A DNA stretch of 64,000 bases from Cyrtodaria siliqua (lineage: Eukaryota > Mollusca > Bivalvia > Adapedonta > Hiatellidae). The position numbers were made by a program, and so were the translations under genes. Every line of letters begins with the position of its first letter. Position 1 is the stretch's first letter. The notes under the pieces are model-generated. The model was not told the DNA's origin, made no database searches, and was given only the letters and a program-made list of their open reading frames with translations. The DNA lies in assembly GCA_037043455.1 (NCBI GenBank), contig JAWPHD010000128.1, positions 558,001 to 622,000 of the forward strand. Direction: 5' to 3'. Shown here one piece after another: positions 61,355-64,000 of the stretch.

Positions 61355-61575
61355 ATGTACAGACGCGCAGCTACCCATTAGTCTCAAAAGAGAGTGCAGT
61401 AGGATAGATATATAGATACAGACGCGCTTGCTACTCATTATTCTTAAAAGAGAGTGCAGTAGGATAGATATTTAGATACAGACGCGCAGCTACTCATTAG
61501 TCTCAAAAGAGAGTGCAGTAGGATAGATATATAGACACAGACGCGCTGCTACTCATTATTCTCAATTTCTCAAAA
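61355..61575. repeat. About 61-bp tandem repeat downstream of the reverse transcriptase
   Basis: Three full units and a partial one of acagacgcgc...gctactcatta followed by aaaagagagtgcagtagg and atagata. Placed where the 3' non-coding region of the non-LTR element would be, so probably part of it. Confidence 0.75.
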
Positions 61576-62069
61576 TAGGGTGCATATGATAGACAGGCAG
61601 ACGACAGACAGAAAGACACTGGTATTCCGGTATCTGTTGGTTGTCTACTTAACCTCCGGACAATTTCTAGCTTGTTCTTTGCTTTTCGTGTCAAGGTTCC
61701 TCAAGGTTGGATATGGGCTGTGTAACACCCATCAAACACATTAGCATGTTGTTAGTACGTTTAATGGATGAAACTAGTAGATAGTAATTCCTTGGTAAAT
61801 GACTAAACTGATCAAAGAACAAGCTATTGTAGTATTGTTTTCAATCAATGTCGTTTATTTAAACATTTAATGTTATCGAAGTGATTTACCCATCATCTAG
61901 GTAATGCCTATTTCATACTAAACCCAGTTTGTGAATTATTTGCACATTTAGCAAGAAAAAGACGTTAAAGAAAGCTTCTCAGCACGTGCACTCCTGCCCT
62001 TTTTTCCCCCCAATATTTCAAAATCGTCCCGATTTTTAGTAGCCCACCCAGTATACAACAACAACAAAG

Positions 62070-62219
62070 ATGGCGACGTCCATCATCAATCGAATACGAC
62101 CGTGTAAAACGTCAAGTTTCTGCGCATTAAGAGGTTTGACTATGATTTTTTGTAAAGCCTTTTCTATCATTGACTATTTTAGTTATTTAGGTATTTCATA
62201 TAGGAAATATGATCGATGA
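62070..62219 (+). CDS. Possible small ORF or first exon with mitochondrial-style leader
   Basis: An ATG at 62070 in good context (acaacaaagatgg) opens MATSIINRIRPCKTSSFCAL, rich in Arg, Lys, Ser and Thr and free of acidic residues, like a mitochondrial targeting peptide. A weak donor (gag|gtttga) falls at about 62133; without splicing the frame runs 49 codons to TGA at 62217-62219. No downstream exon can be assigned with confidence. This is the only place in the window that looks like the start of a host gene, and it may be chance. Confidence 0.25.
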   Translation: MATSIINRIRPCKTSSFCALRGLTMIFCKAFSIIDYFSYLGISYRKYDR

Positions 62220-63660
62220 TTAAGTGCACAGTTTTAAAATGTCATGTTTTTTCGCGTTTCACCTTGCAAAAAAAAAAAAAAGTTGTTACACTGAAGGGAT
62301 AGCAGATTTTTTGTCATTGATGGATACAGATACATAAATAGACCTGTCAAAATATAGGCTGTCAGAAGTATTGGCAGGTTGGCATAAAATAGTTAAAGCA
62401 TGCAACATTACTCATGCTGAGTACAATTGAGGTTGCGGTGATACACTATAGCTTTTAGTCCCAGAATCAATGTGTTTGAATTTCAGTGTTAGCTCAAGAC
62501 AAACCCATAGTCAAATACTCCTCATATTCATGATTTTACCTTATTTTCACTAGGTGATAAAAAGTGTGTTACTCGGTTTTTATCCTTGGGTTCTATAGTA
62601 AAATAAAAATCTTTGACAGAGGACAAAAATGATAATTTTTAAGTTTAGATTTTGAAAGATACGTATTTTGAATCAATTTGCATAAATGTGTATGAAATAT
62701 GCAGGGTTTCAAAATAATCACACTGTAAATACCTTAATTTTAACAGTAAACTTGGTTGAACATCAAGGATAAAGACCGAGTTTATCACCTACCAGAATGT
62801 ATTGTTATGTCTTATTTATAGGTCACTGATTGGTCAATTTTTTTGATGATGCTCTATCAAAATTATGAATTCAGACAAGCAAGGTTTTACACAAGCATTT
62901 TATTGTCGCAAGCATTTTATTGCCGGCCGGAGAAAAAATATCCTCGACTGCTCAGTTTTCGACCACTTAACAATGTTTGGCTATATATTTCAGCGGAATA
63001 ATAGCGAACTCAGCCGAGGCAAAAATTGCCGAGGCGTTTGCTCTACAGTAACGTACGTACGTAAATACAGAAAAACATATATATCCGGTTCAGATATGAA
63101 GGGATGAAAAAAGTATTCCAGACTGAAAGTTGTTCGGATGGTCCTTTCTTTTTATCGCTGGACTGTATGGATGAATTTCACCCAGTAACGAATGAGCACT
63201 CGGTGTTTATCCCAGCCAGTCATTAAGCCAAAATAGTCCTGTTTGTTGAGGTTGGAAATGACGAAATGATATCGCGACATCAACAGACGGGGAAATTAGA
63301 AACAAATGCATGTTATCATATTTTCATCTAAAGCCATTCTCAACAATATAATTATATTAAGATGCTAACTAAATATTCTTCGAACGTTAACTTATTTCAT
63401 TTCCAAGAAATATATCATTGGCTGCCAAAGGAAGACGGAACCCTTAGAACGACGTTTTTTACTTCTGAAAAACCCGCCAATTTTGTTGATGTTTAGAATG
63501 TTGATGTCATGAACGTAAACATTTAGAGACGTCACATATTAGAAATGAAATAGAGGACGTTACGGGGAAATTGGCAGAATAAAAAAAGAAAACGTGTTTA
63601 CGTTTGTATGTGTTTTTTTTTCTTCAATATAAGTAGTACCAACTTTGAAGTATGGCAAAT
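62220..63660. other. No recognised feature
   Basis: AT-rich DNA. The 80-residue frame at 62865-63107 has no domain that I recognise. If a gene begins at 62070, part of this would be intron. Confidence 0.4.
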
Positions 63661-63662
63661 TC

Positions 63663-63772
63663 GTTATTTGGATTCTGACAGGGAACATGGGCTCACATTC
63701 CCTGCGGCTCAGGTGAATATAATGTACAGGTAGAGAATGTGAGCCCATGTCCCTGTCAAGAATCCAAATAAC
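63663..63772. repeat. Hairpin repeat with about 38-bp arms
   Basis: Arms gttatttggattctgacagg... (63663-63700) and the inverse ...caagaatccaaataac (63734-63772) pair with only one or two differences around a 33-base loop. Probably a fold-back remnant. The frames across it are not genes. Confidence 0.75.
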
Positions 63773-64000
63773 TAATCAGGAGCTTAGCACGGCCTGTTTT
63801 CAGCATACTCCTAATAAGCGCCCGAGTGGGGAAGGGTTTGGGAGTAGTTGTCCCCCTTCCACTTGTTTTAATCTTTGGACCAAAATGGTGCTCGTACATG
63901 TACACGCGATATTTGTCAGGAATATATACATTGTATGCTCGCAAAAAAGTGGTAAAATTCCACCTCATCCCACCCACACACCCCTTATTTCCTCGGAATT

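Noticed and set aside
62865..63107. 80-residue plus-strand frame
   Set aside because: No recognisable domain; possible splice sites around 62993-63047 are not supported by codon pattern.

Overview
This is eukaryotic DNA and looks like a repeat-rich intergenic block of a bivalve or related mollusc genome. That assignment is an inference. It rests on AT-rich DNA with almost no long reading frames and many stretches of gtccgtccgtc-type sequence. It also rests on dispersed families of the kind seen in molluscs (the gagggccaagatggccc and tacgcccgttt elements), tRNA-derived SINEs, a Penelope-like element and a Polinton-type polymerase. I found no confident host gene, rRNA or tRNA gene, and no CRISPR array.

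Layout. 1-2418: end of a Polinton/adintovirus-like element, with a protein-primed family B DNA polymerase on the minus strand (cut by the window edge and frameshifted) and a divergent small cysteine-rich protein. 2419-7534: old repeats. 7535-46282: the main structure, a direct tandem duplication of one segment (copy 1 about 7535-25007, copy 2 about 25011-46282). Each copy carries a 54-bp satellite, a 58-bp minisatellite, a SINE and a 62-bp satellite in the same order. 46283-52330: a short terminal-repeat element followed by two back-to-back minisatellites. 52330-58300: a host-like or mobile protein remnant split by a mollusc repeat, then a decayed Penelope-like reverse transcriptase. 58300-64000: fragments of non-LTR reverse transcriptase in divergent orientation, one possible small first exon, and a hairpin repeat.

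Because the two copies align, each acts as the empty site for insertions in the other. That lets many mobile elements be bounded to the base with their target-site duplications (TSDs). Copy 1 only: a 6.2-kb element with about 600-bp inverted termini and TTAA TSD; a 315-bp TTAA MITE; a 5'-truncated non-LTR element with 12-bp TSD; a 386-bp unknown insert with 11-bp TSD. Copy 2 only: a 1,126-bp near-perfect fold-back with 10-bp TSD; a 513-bp fold-back-bearing insert with TTTATT; a Ty3-like LTR retrotransposon with 5-bp TSD; a 480-bp TA MITE.

The LTR element is GC-rich against an AT-rich background and lies on the minus strand. It keeps Gag with a zinc knuckle and an aspartic protease, but has lost most of its reverse transcriptase so that protease runs into RNase H. 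A 2.7-kb element is nested in one of its LTRs. The coding content is therefore almost entirely mobile-element protein, mostly broken.
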